A DNA stretch of 18,574 nucleotides from a bacterium (GTDB lineage: Bacteria; UBP6; JAFGXH01): positions 1-18,574 of the forward strand of contig JAMOQH010000033.1 in NCBI GenBank assembly GCA_027064085.1, in the 5' to 3' direction. How positions within the stretch are numbered: the first letter of the stretch is position 1; every line of letters starts with the position of its first letter. Both the position numbers and the translations under genes were made by a program. Of the stretch, positions 7,869 through 16,257 are shown one piece after another. Under the pieces are notes generated by a model, which made no database searches, had not been told where the DNA came from, and was given only the letters and a program-made list of their open reading frames with translations.

Positions 7869-8207
7869 ATGGAAGAAGCATTTAAAATTTCAGCTATAGG
7901 TATATTCATAGTATTTTTTGCATTAGTTTTTATTTCTATTGTTTTATCATTAATTGGGAAATTATTTACCATAAAAGAAACTTCTATAGTTCGCAAAGCT
8001 AAAAGCAATAAAGAAAGCCCAATTAATGAAGCTAATATAAAAAATAATGACGAATTAACTCCAGAAATAATTGCTGTGATAACAGCAGCTGTAAGTGTTG
8101 CTTATGGTCCTTGTACAAGAATACATTCTATTGGTTCAATTCATCATGAATCACAATATAAGATGCAAGGAAGAATGAATATAATGGAATCACATAAATT
8201 AAAATAA
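7869..8207 (+). CDS. mmdD: Sodium-pump decarboxylase small membrane subunit (OadG/MmdD)
   Basis: This 112-residue protein has a single N-terminal transmembrane helix (about 8-31), a polar linker, and a conserved cytoplasmic patch LTPEIIAVITAAVSVA followed by RIHSI. These are typical of the OadG/MmdD gamma-delta family (compare the common form ELVAVIAAA). The C-terminal GRMNIMESH matches the usual end of the family. The subunit anchors the carboxyltransferase and biotin carrier to the membrane decarboxylase and stabilises the complex. It starts 9 bases after mmdA, with an AAGGAG ribosome-binding site overlapping the mmdA stop. Confidence 0.85.
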   Translation: MEEAFKISAIGIFIVFFALVFISIVLSLIGKLFTIKETSIVRKAKSNKESPINEANIKNNDELTPEIIAVITAAVSVAYGPCTRIHSIGSIHHESQYKMQGRMNIMESHKLK

Positions 8208-8223
8208 TTTAGTAGGAGAAGAT

Positions 8224-8619
8224 ATGAAAAGATTAAGAGTAACAGTAGAAGGAAAAACATACGAAGTAGAAGTTGAATTAATTGAAGATGATGAAAGTGA
8301 AAGCTTTTTTCCCACAACCAACCTAGCAACACCATCAATACGACAAAACAACAATATTCAGACTGTTAAAAAAATAGTCCAACAAGCTACTATTCCAAGT
8401 AGAGGTTCAGCTGAAGTTACAGCTCCAATGGCAGGTAATATTACTGCAATTAATGTAAAAGTTGGTGATACAGTAAACTCTGGAGATAAAATTGCAGAAA
8501 TGGAAGCGATGAAAATGATTACACCATTAACAGCGTTAAGTTCAGGAAAAGTAACTGAAATAAAAGTAAGTGTTGGAGAAAATATAAATCAAGGTGCAAT
8601 AATAGCTATAATAGGATAA
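8224..8619 (+). CDS. mmdC: Biotin carboxyl carrier subunit (MmdC-like)
   Basis: The 131-residue protein begins with a short beta segment, MKRLRVTVEGKTYEVEVE, common to decarboxylase biotin carriers. A flexible Gln/Asn/Thr linker (about 25-60) follows, then an 80-residue biotinyl domain. The biotinylated lysine is K97 in EAMKM, and the APMAG entry at 67-71 and the hairpin-symmetric VGD/VGE turns are present. It shuttles the carboxyl group from the MmdA carboxyltransferase to the membrane subunit MmdB. A GGAG site precedes the ATG, 16 bases after mmdD. The linker is shorter than the Pro/Ala-rich linkers of many relatives. No biotin ligase gene lies in the window. Confidence 0.9.
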   Translation: MKRLRVTVEGKTYEVEVELIEDDESESFFPTTNLATPSIRQNNNIQTVKKIVQQATIPSRGSAEVTAPMAGNITAINVKVGDTVNSGDKIAEMEAMKMITPLTALSSGKVTEIKVSVGENINQGAIIAIIG

Positions 8620-8622
8620 ATC

Positions 8623-9774
8623 ATGGATAGTATAATAAACTTTATACATACAACAGGTTTTTACAATTTAACAATTGGACATATTATAATGATAATTGCA
8701 GGTTTAATCTTTTTATATTTGGGAATTGCAAAAGATTATGAACCTCTATTATTAGTTCCAATTGGTTTTGGAATATTAATAGGTAATATTCCATTTAAAG
8801 GTGGAATGCAACTTGGAATATACGAAACAGGTTCGGTTATGAACTATTTATATATGGGTGTTACAAAAGGTATTTACCCGCCTCTTATATTTTTAGGTAT
8901 AGGAGCAATGACTGATTTTTCAACACTAATATCAAATCCTAAACTAATGCTTCTTGGAGCAGCTGCTCAAATGGGAATTTTCATTACATTTATTGGAGCA
9001 TTGTTTATTAGTCATAGTTTGCCATTTTTGCATATGAATTTTTCATTAAAAGAAGCAGGAGCAATAGGTATTATTGGTGGAGCAGATGGACCAACAGCAA
9101 TATTTTTATCATCAAAACTTGCACCCGAATTAATTGGAGCAATTGCAATAGCAGCATATTCTTATATGGCATTAGTCCCTATAATTCAACCTCCTATTAT
9201 GAAACTTTTAACATCTGAAACAGAAAGAAAAATCAAAATGAAGCCCCCTAGAGTTGTTTCTAGAAAAGAAAAAATTATATTTCCTATTATTGCATTTTTA
9301 ATTATTACCTTTATTGCTCCTGGAGCAATTCCACTAATTGGAATGTTACTCTTTGGAAATTTACTTAGAGAAAGTGGTGTTACAGAAAGACTAGCAAGAA
9401 ATGCAAGAAATGCATTAATTGATAGTGTAACAATTTTACTTGGTATTACAGTTGGAGCAAGCACTCAAGCAAGCACATTTTTAACACCAAAATCTATAGG
9501 TATTTTTATTTTAGGTGCATTTTCATTTGTTATAGCAACAGCTTGTGGTATTTTATTTGCTAAATTAATGAATTTATTCTTAAAAGAAAAAATTAATCCA
9601 CTTTTAGGAGCGGCTGGAGTAAGTGCAGTCCCAGATTCAGCAAGAGTTGTTCATAATGTAGGCTTAGAAGCAGACCCAAATAATTATTTATTAATGCATG
9701 CAATGGCACCAAATGTATCAGGAGTTATTGGCTCTGCAATTGCAGCAGGAGTATTGTTATCAATATTACTTTAA
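8623..9774 (+). CDS. mmdB: Sodium-translocating carboxybiotin decarboxylase, beta subunit (OadB/MmdB/GcdB)
   Basis: The 383-residue polytopic membrane protein matches the OadB family over its whole usual length. It decarboxylates carboxybiotin and couples CO2 release to Na+ export. Family marks include GIAKDYEPLLLVPIGFG near the N-terminus, GAMTDFSTLISNP, the ion-site segment GGADGPTAIF with D155 (equivalent to the essential Asp203 of Klebsiella OadB), the loop YSYMALVPIIQPPIMKLLT, and SAVPDSARVVHNVG near the C-terminus. It begins 3 bases after mmdC, with AGGAT just upstream, so translation is probably coupled. It is the strongest evidence that the operon encodes a Na+-pumping decarboxylase rather than a soluble carboxylase. 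Confidence 0.93.
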   Translation: MDSIINFIHTTGFYNLTIGHIIMIIAGLIFLYLGIAKDYEPLLLVPIGFGILIGNIPFKGGMQLGIYETGSVMNYLYMGVTKGIYPPLIFLGIGAMTDFSTLISNPKLMLLGAAAQMGIFITFIGALFISHSLPFLHMNFSLKEAGAIGIIGGADGPTAIFLSSKLAPELIGAIAIAAYSYMALVPIIQPPIMKLLTSETERKIKMKPPRVVSRKEKIIFPIIAFLIITFIAPGAIPLIGMLLFGNLLRESGVTERLARNARNALIDSVTILLGITVGASTQASTFLTPKSIGIFILGAFSFVIATACGILFAKLMNLFLKEKINPLLGAAGVSAVPDSARVVHNVGLEADPNNYLLMHAMAPNVSGVIGSAIAAGVLLSILL

Positions 9775-9783
9775 ATTTTCTCT

Positions 9784-9809
9784 ATTTTTTAAACTCTAGA
9801 TTAAAAAAT
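9784..9809. terminator. Weak AT-only stem-loop between convergent genes
   Basis: ATTTTTTAA and TTAAAAAAT form a perfect 9-base inverted repeat around an 8-base loop, in the 75-base gap between mmdB and the convergent repeat-protein gene. T and A runs within the arms could support termination in either direction. With no G:C pair in the stem it would be unstable, so this is a low-confidence bidirectional terminator. Confidence 0.25.
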
Positions 9810-9849
9810 CCATGTAAAACAACTTGTTGGTTGAAATGGTAAAATAATT

Positions 9850-12800
9850 TTATTTTAAACTAGTTCTTTTAGACTTTCTTATAACAAAAAATATAATAAA
9901 CATAATTATAAAGAATGCTCCTTTTGAGTTATTATCATTATTACTATAATCACAACCAACAGCAGAACTTCCTCTATATTTGTTATTATTTTTATCATTT
10001 GGATTAATTTGAACATAATCATTATCACAAACATTACCTATTCCATCTTTATCATCATCTGATTGATCAGCATTTGCGACTAATGGACAATTATCTAATG
10101 GATTTCCAAATTCATCATAATCATTAATACTATCGTCATCATCATCATCATCACAGAAATCACCTTTACCATCAGAATCTGTATCTAATTGGTCTGGATT
10201 AGGTAATGCAGGACAATTATCATCTTCGTTTTTAATACCATCATCATCAAAATCTACATCATTAACATCATCACAAACATCACCTACTCCATCATTGTCT
10301 GTATCTAATTGATCTGAATTTGCCTTTGTTGGACAGTTATCTTCATCGTTTTTAATACCATCATCATCTAAATCATCATTATTTGTTTCACATAAATTAC
10401 CAATACCATTATTATCATCATCTGCTTGATCCGGATTTGAAACTAATGGACAATTATCTAATGGAGTTCCATCAGGGTTTAAATCATTAACTCCATCATT
10501 ATCATCATCATCATCACAGGCATTACCCTTTTTATCATTATCTGTATCTAATTGAGTGGCATTAGCATCTAATGGACAATTGTCATTACTATCTTCAACA
10601 GTATCATTGTCATCATCACTATCACATACATCACCAAAGTCATCATTATCAGTATCTAATTGATCTGAATTTGCAACTAAAGGACAATTATCCTCTCGGT
10701 CAACAACTCCATCATTATCTCTATCTAATGCAGTATCGTTATCACATAAATCACCTATTCCATCATTATCTGTGTCAATTTGATTAGTATTAGAAACAAA
10801 TTTACAATTATCATCATCATTTTTAATATCATCACCATCTATATCATCATCACAAACATCACCAATTCCATCATTGTCTGTGTCAATCTGGTCAGGGTTA
10901 GGAATATCAATACAATTATCTAGTTGAGTTCCATCTTCTGTTTTATCATTAATACCATCATTATCTCTATCTAAAACAATATCGCTATCACAAGCATCAC
11001 CAATATTATCTTCATCTATATCTTCTTGATTTGTGTTAGTAACATACTTACAGTTATCTTCATCATTTTTAACGGTATCACCATCAATATCATCATCACA
11101 AACATCACCAAATTCATCCAAATCAATATTTGATTGATTTGGATTATAGATATTTTTACAATTATCCCTATTATCATCAATTCCATCATTATCGCTATCA
11201 TTATCACATTCATCACCAATTCCATCATTATCAACATCGTCTTGGCTTAAATTTGCAACATTAGGACAATTATCAGTATCATTGCTTACTGTATCGCCAT
11301 CAATATCATCATCGCACAAATCACCAAATTCATCATTATCCATATTATGTTGGTCTTCATTAGCTACTATTGGACAATTATCTACATCATTATTTACATT
11401 ATCACCATCTATATCATCATCACATACATCACCAAAAGCATCGTTGTCTATATTACTTTGGTCTTCGTTAGAAATATCGGGACAATTATCTAAATTATCA
11501 TTAACATTGTCACCATCTTTATCAACATCACATGCATCACCAACACCGTCTCCATCACTGTCTGTTTGATTAGGGTTAATAGTAAAACGGCAATTATCTT
11601 TTATCGTTCCATCATCATTAAAATCAGCTATTCCATCATTGTCATCATCTGGATCACAAGCATCTCCCATGTTATCATCATCATGATTTGCTTGGTCTGT
11701 ATTAGAAACAAATTGACAATTATCATTAATGTTACCATCAGTGTCTAAATCAGGCACTCCATCATTATCGTCATCAGTATCACATAAATCCCCCATAGCA
11801 TCAGTATCATGATTTTCTTGAGCAGGGTTTACAATAAACTGACAATTATCCAAAATATTTCCATCACTATCAAAATCTTCTACCCCATCATTATCATCAT
11901 CAGGGTCACAAGCATTTCCAATTCCGTCATTATCAAAATCTTCTTGTGAACCATTAGCAATAAACTGACAGTTATCCAAAACATTTCCATCAGAATCTAA
12001 ATCCTCTATACCATCATTATCATCATCAGGATCACATAGATCTCCCATAGAGTCATTATCATTATTTGATTGATTAGCATTGGAAACATTTGGGCAATTA
12101 TCTAGATTATTACCTACACCATCACCATCTCTATCATCATCACAAACATCACCAATATTATCATTATCTATATCTAATTGATCAATATTTGCATTTAAAG
12201 GACAATTATCCCATGGATTACCATCTGTATCTAAACTTGGAATACCATCTCTATCAGGGTCCATATCTCTAATTCTAAATGATTCTGACAATACAAATAT
12301 ACCTGATGTTTCATCAATATGAGAGCGTTCGGTATCACAACCGTCTTCATCTACAACGAGATATGCTTCTGATGTTGTTAATCCATAATATCTATCCCAA
12401 CCACCATCTGCTTCATTTCTAGTTTGTTTTGTTGCAACAAAAAGAGGCTTGGTGTCATAAGTATTTGAAAATGTTATTTCAGTAGGATTAGCATCATCCC
12501 AACCTCTTGTTTCATTAAAAATAATTGTTTCATATTTTATAAATTTACCATCTTCATCATGAAAACTACTAACAACATTTCCATCCATTGCAAGCCAACC
12601 AATTCTTTCAGGAACAGTAACAGGAGTAACGTCCCCACATTTACCAGCTTCTGAATTATCAAGAGCAACTTGAAAATTATTATCAGTAACATTATTAACA
12701 CTAACTGTTAACCAAGGGTCAGATATTTCTGAGGGAATATTGTTTTGTTCGTTATTTAATGTTTGTATTTGTGCTAAAACTATTGGATTATTTAATTTTG

Positions 12801-13236
12801 TAGGAAAAGTAACACTGTCATGGGTACCACCTTGATAATCAACAGTTGAAACAGTATCATGATAACCAGCAATCATTCTTTTACCATCTGGTAGTAACCA
12901 ATCCCCTGCCTCAACAACAATGTAAGAAATTGTTTGAGAAATATGTGGACCATCATGTGAAGGTGGTTCTGTAAGCATCATCTCAAAAGAAGTTACTCCA
13001 TTTTCAGTTTTAAGGTTTTTTATTCTGAAATTTGCTGGATGACTACCATTTTTATCAGGAATTGTAACAATAACAGGATTTATATATTCATAATTTAGTG
13101 TTACTAAATTCCATTCAGTATTTTGATATGTATCAATTGTTGTAATTTGACCTCCTTCCATTTGAAAGAATAGTGCCTGATCTGCAAATATTGTTATAGT
13201 AAAGCTAAAAAAAAGACTAAGTATTAAAAGCTTCAT
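9850..13236 (-). CDS. Secreted thrombospondin type 3 repeat protein with lectin-like N-terminus and C-terminal sorting tail
   Basis: The 1128-residue protein starts with a signal peptide (MKLLILSLFFSFTITIFA, probable cleavage before D19). Residues about 22-325 hold three related beta-sandwich-like segments with a pattern W/V-x-x-V-x-F...NPxIV...FEVxL, reminiscent of H-type lectin domains. Then come 19 thrombospondin type 3 repeats (about 326-1073), each with DNC-x-x-x-x-N-x-x-Q, Asp-rich calcium loops and GDxCD. They should bind many Ca2+ ions and form disulfides outside the cytoplasm. The tail has GC (C1095), a polar spacer, one helix (1106-1119) and RKSKR, like MYXO-CTERM-type surface-sorting signals. 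A GGAGGA site precedes the ATG. The frame is intact. It is probably a surface adhesin or structural protein; the partner is unknown. Confidence 0.85.
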   Translation of the reverse strand: MKLLILSLFFSFTITIFADQALFFQMEGGQITTIDTYQNTEWNLVTLNYEYINPVIVTIPDKNGSHPANFRIKNLKTENGVTSFEMMLTEPPSHDGPHISQTISYIVVEAGDWLLPDGKRMIAGYHDTVSTVDYQGGTHDSVTFPTKLNNPIVLAQIQTLNNEQNNIPSEISDPWLTVSVNNVTDNNFQVALDNSEAGKCGDVTPVTVPERIGWLAMDGNVVSSFHDEDGKFIKYETIIFNETRGWDDANPTEITFSNTYDTKPLFVATKQTRNEADGGWDRYYGLTTSEAYLVVDEDGCDTERSHIDETSGIFVLSESFRIRDMDPDRDGIPSLDTDGNPWDNCPLNANIDQLDIDNDNIGDVCDDDRDGDGVGNNLDNCPNVSNANQSNNDNDSMGDLCDPDDDNDGIEDLDSDGNVLDNCQFIANGSQEDFDNDGIGNACDPDDDNDGVEDFDSDGNILDNCQFIVNPAQENHDTDAMGDLCDTDDDNDGVPDLDTDGNINDNCQFVSNTDQANHDDDNMGDACDPDDDNDGIADFNDDGTIKDNCRFTINPNQTDSDGDGVGDACDVDKDGDNVNDNLDNCPDISNEDQSNIDNDAFGDVCDDDIDGDNVNNDVDNCPIVANEDQHNMDNDEFGDLCDDDIDGDTVSNDTDNCPNVANLSQDDVDNDGIGDECDNDSDNDGIDDNRDNCKNIYNPNQSNIDLDEFGDVCDDDIDGDTVKNDEDNCKYVTNTNQEDIDEDNIGDACDSDIVLDRDNDGINDKTEDGTQLDNCIDIPNPDQIDTDNDGIGDVCDDDIDGDDIKNDDDNCKFVSNTNQIDTDNDGIGDLCDNDTALDRDNDGVVDREDNCPLVANSDQLDTDNDDFGDVCDSDDDNDTVEDSNDNCPLDANATQLDTDNDKKGNACDDDDDNDGVNDLNPDGTPLDNCPLVSNPDQADDDNNGIGNLCETNNDDLDDDGIKNDEDNCPTKANSDQLDTDNDGVGDVCDDVNDVDFDDDGIKNEDDNCPALPNPDQLDTDSDGKGDFCDDDDDDDSINDYDEFGNPLDNCPLVANADQSDDDKDGIGNVCDNDYVQINPNDKNNNKYRGSSAVGCDYSNNDNNSKGAFFIIMFIIFFVIRKSKRTSLK
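10018..12261 (-). repeat. Tandem array of 19 thrombospondin type 3 coding repeats
   Basis: About 2.2 kb of coding sequence consists of 19 diverged units, most 36 or 42 codons long, each containing one DNC and one GD/GN-x-CD motif. Units of the first kind have the calcium loop run straight into the next DNC. Longer ones add an inserted loop such as DxDGNxL. Two adjacent long units (starting near residues 419 and 461) are nearly identical in their DSDGN and QFI parts, suggesting recent duplication. This is a protein-level repeat, not CRISPR. Confidence 0.9.
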
Positions 13237-13262
13237 ACATCCTCCATAAATTTATAATTTTA

Positions 13263-13290
13263 ATTATAACATAAAATAAAAAAGAAGCAA
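13263..13290 (-). promoter_or_regulatory. Candidate promoter of the thrombospondin-repeat gene
   Basis: On the minus strand a -35 TTGCTT (13285-13290) and a perfect -10 TATAAT (13263-13268) are separated by 16 bases. Transcription would begin near 13256, about 20 bases before the GGAGGA-preceded ATG. A short dyad CAAGT-GAA-ACTTG (13288-13300) overlaps the -35 edge and may be an operator. Confidence 0.45.
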
Positions 13291-13312
13291 GTGAAACTTG
13301 GTTACTTTTTTC

Positions 13313-13338
13313 ATTTACAAGATTTCAAGCTTGTAAAT
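13313..13338. promoter_or_regulatory. 9-base inverted repeat overlapping the uvrA -35
   Basis: ATTTACAAG (13313-13321) and CTTGTAAAT (13330-13338) form a perfect inverted repeat with an 8-base centre. The right arm contains the candidate -35 of uvrA. The TACAAG/CTTGTA core recurs in the next palindrome, which suggests binding sites for one regulator, possibly an SOS repressor with an uncommon box. It could also form a stem-loop if transcribed. Confidence 0.4.
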
Positions 13339-13360
13339 TCCTACAAGAAATGTATATAAT
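13331..13360 (+). promoter_or_regulatory. Candidate uvrA promoter
   Basis: TTGTAA (13331-13336) and a perfect TATAAT (13355-13360) are separated by 18 bases. Transcription would start near 13367, giving a leader of about 89 bases that contains both GC-rich hairpins. Both boxes sit inside palindromes, which fits repression by a dimeric regulator. Confidence 0.5.
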
Positions 13361-13372
13361 ACATATCTTGTA
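13342..13372. promoter_or_regulatory. 31-base palindrome over the uvrA -10
   Basis: The stretch runs TACAAG-AAA-TGTAT-ATA-ATACA-TAT-CTTGTA; 13 of 15 mirrored base pairs are complementary about the centre at 13357. It covers the TATAAT and the expected start site of uvrA, and its outer arms repeat the TACAAG/CTTGTA element of the upstream inverted repeat. A regulator binding here would block RNA polymerase. Confidence 0.42.
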
Positions 13373-13373
13373 C

Positions 13374-13394
13374 AGACGCCGCATTGCGACGTCT
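13374..13394. repeat. GC-rich REP/MITE-like hairpin, copy 1
   Basis: AGACG-C-CGC-ATT-GCG-A-CGTCT folds into a stem of eight pairs with one C/A mismatch and a 3-base loop. It is strikingly GC-rich for this AT-rich region. Its right part begins an exact 19-base direct repeat (13381-13399 and 13423-13441). It looks like a mobile palindromic repeat unit or a leader RNA structure of uvrA. Confidence 0.5.
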
Positions 13395-13410
13395 CATAAT
13401 ATAATGATAT

Positions 13411-13441
13411 TGAGACAAGATTGCATTGCGACGTCTCATAA
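13411..13441. repeat. GC-rich hairpin, copy 2, with the second 19-base direct repeat
   Basis: TGAGAC (13411-13416) pairs with GTCTCA (13433-13438); an inner TTGC/GCGA stem with one wobble pair closes on the same ATT loop as copy 1. GCATTGCGACGTCTCATAA (13423-13441) is identical to 13381-13399, 42 bases earlier. It ends 14 bases before the uvrA ATG, just ahead of the GAGGAA ribosome-binding site. Confidence 0.5.
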
Positions 13442-13455
13442 CATACTGAGGAAAT

Positions 13456-16257
13456 ATGGAACAAAAATATATAGAAATAAAAGGTGCAAATGAGCATAAT
13501 TTAAAAAATATAGATATAAAAATCCCAAAAAAGAAATTTGTTGTAATAACAGGAGTAAGTGGAAGTGGTAAATCCTCTTTAGCATTTGATACATTATATG
13601 CAGAAGGACAACGAAGATATGTTGAATCCCTAAGCTCATATGCAAGGCAATTTATTGGCCAAATGGAGAAACCTCATTATGAAACAATAAAAGGCTTAAG
13701 CCCTGCAATATCCATAGAACAAAAAGCAGCATCTAAAAACCCCAGATCTACAGTTGGAACAGCTACTGAAATTCATGATTATTTAAGAGTTTTGTTTGCA
13801 AGAGTTGGAGAACAAAAATGTTACAAATGTAACCAACCTGTAACCAAACAATCTGCTCAAGAAGTTGTAGCTCAAGTTTTAAACTTACCCCAAAAACAAA
13901 AATTTATGATTTTAGCTCCATTAGTAATAAATAGAAAAGGAATTTTTAAAGATAAAATTGAAATGATTAAAAAAGAAGGCTTTTTAAGATATAAACTAGA
14001 TGGAAAGATCTATAAAATAAATGATGAAGTTGAAATTAAAAAAGACTTTAAACATAATTTATCCATTGTTGTTGATAGGCTTATATTAAAAAAAGAAATT
14101 GAATCTCGTGTAAATGATAGTGTCGAAACTGCTCTTAAATTTGGAAATGGACTTTTAATAATTGATACTATGGATGGTAAAGAAAAAACATTTTCAGAAC
14201 ACAATGTTTGTACTAATTGTGAAATTTCTTATCCAGAATTAAGCCCTCAAATCTTCTCTTTTAATTCACCCCTTGGATTTTGTGAAAACTGTAATGGTTT
14301 AGGATTTCATTTTTCTCCAGATGAAACTAAAGTAATTGAAGATGAAAATAAAGGTGTTTTACAAGGAGCAATAAAAGTTACCATAGGAGATAAAGGTTCT
14401 TGGCAATACAAATACTTTAAAAAAATTATAAAAGAACTTAAGATTGATGGAACTACTCCTTATAAAGATTTAACAAATGAAGACAAAAAGCTAATTCTGT
14501 ATGGTTATGGTAAGAAAATAAAAATAAAGTATAATTCTAGAAAATGGAATGGAACTATAAATTCAAAATTTGAGGGTGTACTCAATACTTTACAAAGAAG
14601 ATATCAAGAAACCGATTCAGAGTCTGCCAAAAAATATTATGAAAAGTTTTTTACTAAAAAATTATGCTCTGTTTGTAATGGAAAACGATTAAGTAAAGTT
14701 TCTTCTTCTGTTTATATTGATAATAAATCTATTGCTGATATAGCAGAATTTACCATTAAAGATGCTCTTACTTTTTTTGATAAATTAAAGCTTAAAGGTA
14801 GTAAAAAAATTATAGCTTCTGAAATAATTAAAGAAATAAAAAACAGATTAAACTTTTTGGTAAATGTAGGCCTAGACTATTTAACATTGTCAAGAACAGC
14901 TTCAACACTAAGTGGTGGAGAAAGCCAAAGAATAAGATTAGCAAGCCAAATTGGCTCTGAATTAACAGGAGTTATTTATATATTAGATGAACCAAGTATA
15001 GGCTTACACCAAAAAGATAATGATAAACTTATTCAAACACTTAAAAACCTAAGAGATAAAGATAATTCTGTAATTGTTATAGAACATGATAAAGATACTA
15101 TAGTAAATAGTGATTGGATAATAGACATAGGCCCTGGTGCTGGAATTTATGGAGGAAATATTGTTTTTGAAGGAACTCCCAAGCAAATATTAAAATCAAA
15201 ACATGAAACAGGATTGTATTTATCAGGTAAAAAATCTATAAAGCTACCTAAAAAAAGACGAGTATTAACTGATTTTTTTGAAATAATAGGTGCAAATGAA
15301 AACAATCTAAAAAATATAGATGTTAAATTCCCAAAACAAGCCTTAACTTTAATTACAGGAGTTAGTGGAGCGGGAAAATCAACATTAATTAACTCAATAC
15401 TCTACCCTGTTATAAGCAATAAGTTAAATAAAGTAGATAAAAAAACTGGCAAATATAAAAGTATTGAAGGGATAGATTTTGATAAAATAATTAATATAGA
15501 CCAATCTCCTATAGGAAGAACTCCTAGAAGTAATCCTGCAACCTATACTAAAGTTTTTGATGCAATAAGAACATTTTTTGCTATGCTTCCTGACAGTAAA
15601 GCAAAGGGATATAAACCAGGAAGATTTTCATTTAATGTAAAAGGAGGAAGATGTGAATCTTGTAAAGGCGATGGAATGAAAAAAATAGAAATGCACTTCT
15701 TGCCTGATGTATATGTTCCTTGTGAAGTTTGTAACGGAAAACGATTTAATGATGCAACTTTACTTGTTAAGTACAAAGGAAAGAGTATTTTTGATATTCT
15801 AAACACTTCTATAGTAGAGCTTTTAGATATTTTTAAAGCTCATCCTAAAATTTACAAGATATTAAAAACATTAGATGATGTAGGAATGGGATATGTTAAA
15901 TTAGGGCAACCATCTACAACATTAAGTGGCGGAGAAGCTCAAAGAATTAAACTTGCAAAAGAGCTATCAAAGCGAGCAACGGGTAAAACAATTTATATAC
16001 TTGACGAGCCTTCAACGGGGCTACATTTTACAGATATTCAAAAATTATTAGTTGTCATCCATAAACTAGTCGATATGGGAAACACAGTTTTAATGATTGA
16101 ACATAATCTAGATATAATAAAAACAGCTGATTACATAGTTGACATAGGCCCAGACGGTGGAAATTCAGGTGGAGAAGTAATATTTCAAGGTAAAACCGAA
16201 GATATATTAAATTGCGAGGCTTCTTATACAGGTAAGTATTTAAGAGAGTATTTGTAG
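13456..16257 (+). CDS. uvrA: Excinuclease ABC subunit A (UvrA)
   Basis: The 933-residue protein is full-length UvrA, the DNA damage-recognition ATPase that loads UvrB in nucleotide excision repair. It has two ABC cassettes: Walker A GVSGSGKS (33-40) and GVSGAGKS, and signatures LSGGESQR and LSGGEAQR, each followed by ILDEPS and the switch segment IEHD or IEHN. Two zinc modules are intact: C252/C255/C276/C279 and C733/C736/C756/C759. The classic GQRRYVESLSSYARQF segment after the first Walker A is present. All catalytic residues I can see are conserved. GAGGAA lies 5 bases before the ATG. It is a single-gene unit, divergent from the repeat-protein gene and followed by stem-loops. Elsewhere uvrA is often LexA-controlled, which fits the palindromes upstream. 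Confidence 0.98.
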   Translation: MEQKYIEIKGANEHNLKNIDIKIPKKKFVVITGVSGSGKSSLAFDTLYAEGQRRYVESLSSYARQFIGQMEKPHYETIKGLSPAISIEQKAASKNPRSTVGTATEIHDYLRVLFARVGEQKCYKCNQPVTKQSAQEVVAQVLNLPQKQKFMILAPLVINRKGIFKDKIEMIKKEGFLRYKLDGKIYKINDEVEIKKDFKHNLSIVVDRLILKKEIESRVNDSVETALKFGNGLLIIDTMDGKEKTFSEHNVCTNCEISYPELSPQIFSFNSPLGFCENCNGLGFHFSPDETKVIEDENKGVLQGAIKVTIGDKGSWQYKYFKKIIKELKIDGTTPYKDLTNEDKKLILYGYGKKIKIKYNSRKWNGTINSKFEGVLNTLQRRYQETDSESAKKYYEKFFTKKLCSVCNGKRLSKVSSSVYIDNKSIADIAEFTIKDALTFFDKLKLKGSKKIIASEIIKEIKNRLNFLVNVGLDYLTLSRTASTLSGGESQRIRLASQIGSELTGVIYILDEPSIGLHQKDNDKLIQTLKNLRDKDNSVIVIEHDKDTIVNSDWIIDIGPGAGIYGGNIVFEGTPKQILKSKHETGLYLSGKKSIKLPKKRRVLTDFFEIIGANENNLKNIDVKFPKQALTLITGVSGAGKSTLINSILYPVISNKLNKVDKKTGKYKSIEGIDFDKIINIDQSPIGRTPRSNPATYTKVFDAIRTFFAMLPDSKAKGYKPGRFSFNVKGGRCESCKGDGMKKIEMHFLPDVYVPCEVCNGKRFNDATLLVKYKGKSIFDILNTSIVELLDIFKAHPKIYKILKTLDDVGMGYVKLGQPSTTLSGGEAQRIKLAKELSKRATGKTIYILDEPSTGLHFTDIQKLLVVIHKLVDMGNTVLMIEHNLDIIKTADYIVDIGPDGGNSGGEVIFQGKTEDILNCEASYTGKYLREYL

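Noticed and set aside
10018-12261. Regularly repeated DNA of about 108-126 bases that could be mistaken for a CRISPR or tandem satellite
   Set aside because: The periodicity is fully explained by thrombospondin type 3 codons in one intact frame; units vary in sequence as protein repeats do, with no unique spacers and no cas genes.
10572-12272. Histidine/tyrosine-rich or serine-rich open frames on the plus strand, and a Met/Ile-rich frame on the minus strand, across the repeat protein
   Set aside because: They are low-complexity shadows of Asp-rich GAT/GAC codons, without ribosome-binding sites or sensible composition.
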